From DATGQT01 sp033720695 (GTDB taxonomy: Bacteria; Bacteroidota; Rhodothermia; Rhodothermales; Rubricoccaceae): a stretch of DNA of 5,757 bases. The notes under the pieces are model-generated. The model did not search any database and had not been told where the DNA came from. It saw nothing but the letters and a program-made list of their open reading frames with translations. How positions within the stretch are numbered: position 1 is the first letter of the stretch; each line of letters opens with the position of its first letter. The position numbers and the translations under genes were made by a program. Below, in pieces: positions 5,416-5,757 of the stretch. The stretch is taken from the NCBI GenBank assembly GCA_033720695.1, contig JAWWCA010000223.1, forward strand, positions 1-5,757, read 5' to 3'.

Positions 5416-5757
5416 TTGGACGACTCCGTACACGGCGAGCCCACCGAGCTGCTCCACGCCCTCCGCAACGGCGACGGAGCCGCCGTCGACGTGCTCTTCC
5501 CCGTCGTCTACGACGAGCTCCGCGCGATTGCGCGCCGCCACCTCCGGGGCGAGCGGCGCAACCACACCCTCTCGACGACGGCGCTCGTCCACGAGGCCTA
5601 CCTCAAGCTCGTGGACCAGACGCGCGCGGTGTGGCAGGACCGCGCGCACTTCTGCGCCGTCGCCGCCCACGCCATGCGGCGCATCCTCGTGGACCACGCC
5701 CGCCGCCCCCACGCCCGCACCCCCGGCGGCGGGCCGCAGCCCCTCCCCCACGACGAA
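5416..5757 (+). CDS. ECF-type RNA polymerase sigma factor, partial (C-terminus beyond window)
   Basis: The first 114 residues of an ECF sigma factor; the reading frame is open to the last base and its end lies outside. Such factors direct RNA polymerase to specific promoters. Region 2 is visible: ELLHALRNGD (11-20), VYDELRAIARRHL (31-43), the hallmark HTLSTTALVHEAYLKLV (50-66), then WQDRAHF (73-79) and AMRRILVDHARR (86-97). This matches the class known as Sig-70_X6 (TIGR02999), common in Rhodothermota, Planctomycetota and Acidobacteriota and usually about 185-190 residues long. Region 4, the -35-binding part, is not in the window. TTG at 5416 is taken as the start because no ATG or GTG occurs in frame just upstream, and it gives the normal short N-terminus before region 2. 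No anti-sigma gene is visible; members of this class are often followed by a Ser/Thr kinase gene, which cannot be checked here. Confidence 0.92.
   Translation, partial: MDDSVHGEPTELLHALRNGDGAAVDVLFPVVYDELRAIARRHLRGERRNHTLSTTALVHEAYLKLVDQTRAVWQDRAHFCAVAAHAMRRILVDHARRPHARTPGGGPQPLPHDE

Noticed and set aside
1..5757. CRISPR array, tRNA, rRNA or insertion sequence
   Set aside because: No regularly spaced repeats, tRNA-like cloverleaf, rRNA-like conserved segment, transposase frame or terminal inverted repeats could be recognised.

Overview
This window is very GC-rich (about 70% by eye). It holds four genes on the minus strand and, diverging from them at the right edge, the start of a fifth on the plus strand. 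Codons strongly favour G/C at the third position, start codons lack clear Shine-Dalgarno sequences, and the plus-strand gene belongs to the ECF sigma class with the HTLSTTALVHEAYLKL signature. That class is expanded in Rhodothermota, Planctomycetota, Gemmatimonadota and Acidobacteriota. Together these suggest a high-GC member of the Bacteroidota/Rhodothermota side (a Rubricoccaceae/Rubrivirga-like bacterium is my best guess). The placement is inference and was not tested by a search.

Layout, left to right. Positions 1-93 are non-coding with a G-run cluster. 94-900 (minus) encodes a peptidoglycan-binding plus T4-lysozyme-like protein without a signal peptide. 901-988 holds two GC-rich hairpins. 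989-2449 (minus) is a concentrative nucleoside transporter of the NupC/CNT family with all substrate-site signatures and an acidic loop insertion. 2450-2539 is a short spacer with a hairpin at the upstream stop codon, a weak promoter-like element and two perfect 12-bp palindromes. 2540-4390 (minus) is a superfamily 2 DExH helicase with altered motifs I and VI, a basic C-terminal module, and a start region containing a 13-bp tandem repeat inside a G-quadruplex-type tract. 4391-4467 is a 77-bp spacer. 4468-5268 (minus) is an uncharacterised exported protein with eight cysteines in the mature part. 5269-5415 is a divergent promoter region. 5416 to the window end (plus) is a C-terminally truncated ECF sigma factor.

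The four minus-strand genes are separated by 77-90 bp and have unrelated roles: envelope or secreted protein, DNA/RNA remodelling, nucleoside uptake, wall hydrolysis. I see no convincing functional operon. No tRNA, rRNA, CRISPR array, insertion sequence or integrase was seen. I do not find a complete new biological system. The most interesting signals are the frame-sensitive tandem repeat/G-run tract at the helicase start, the variant helicase itself, the secreted eight-cysteine protein, and the apparently leaderless lysozyme.
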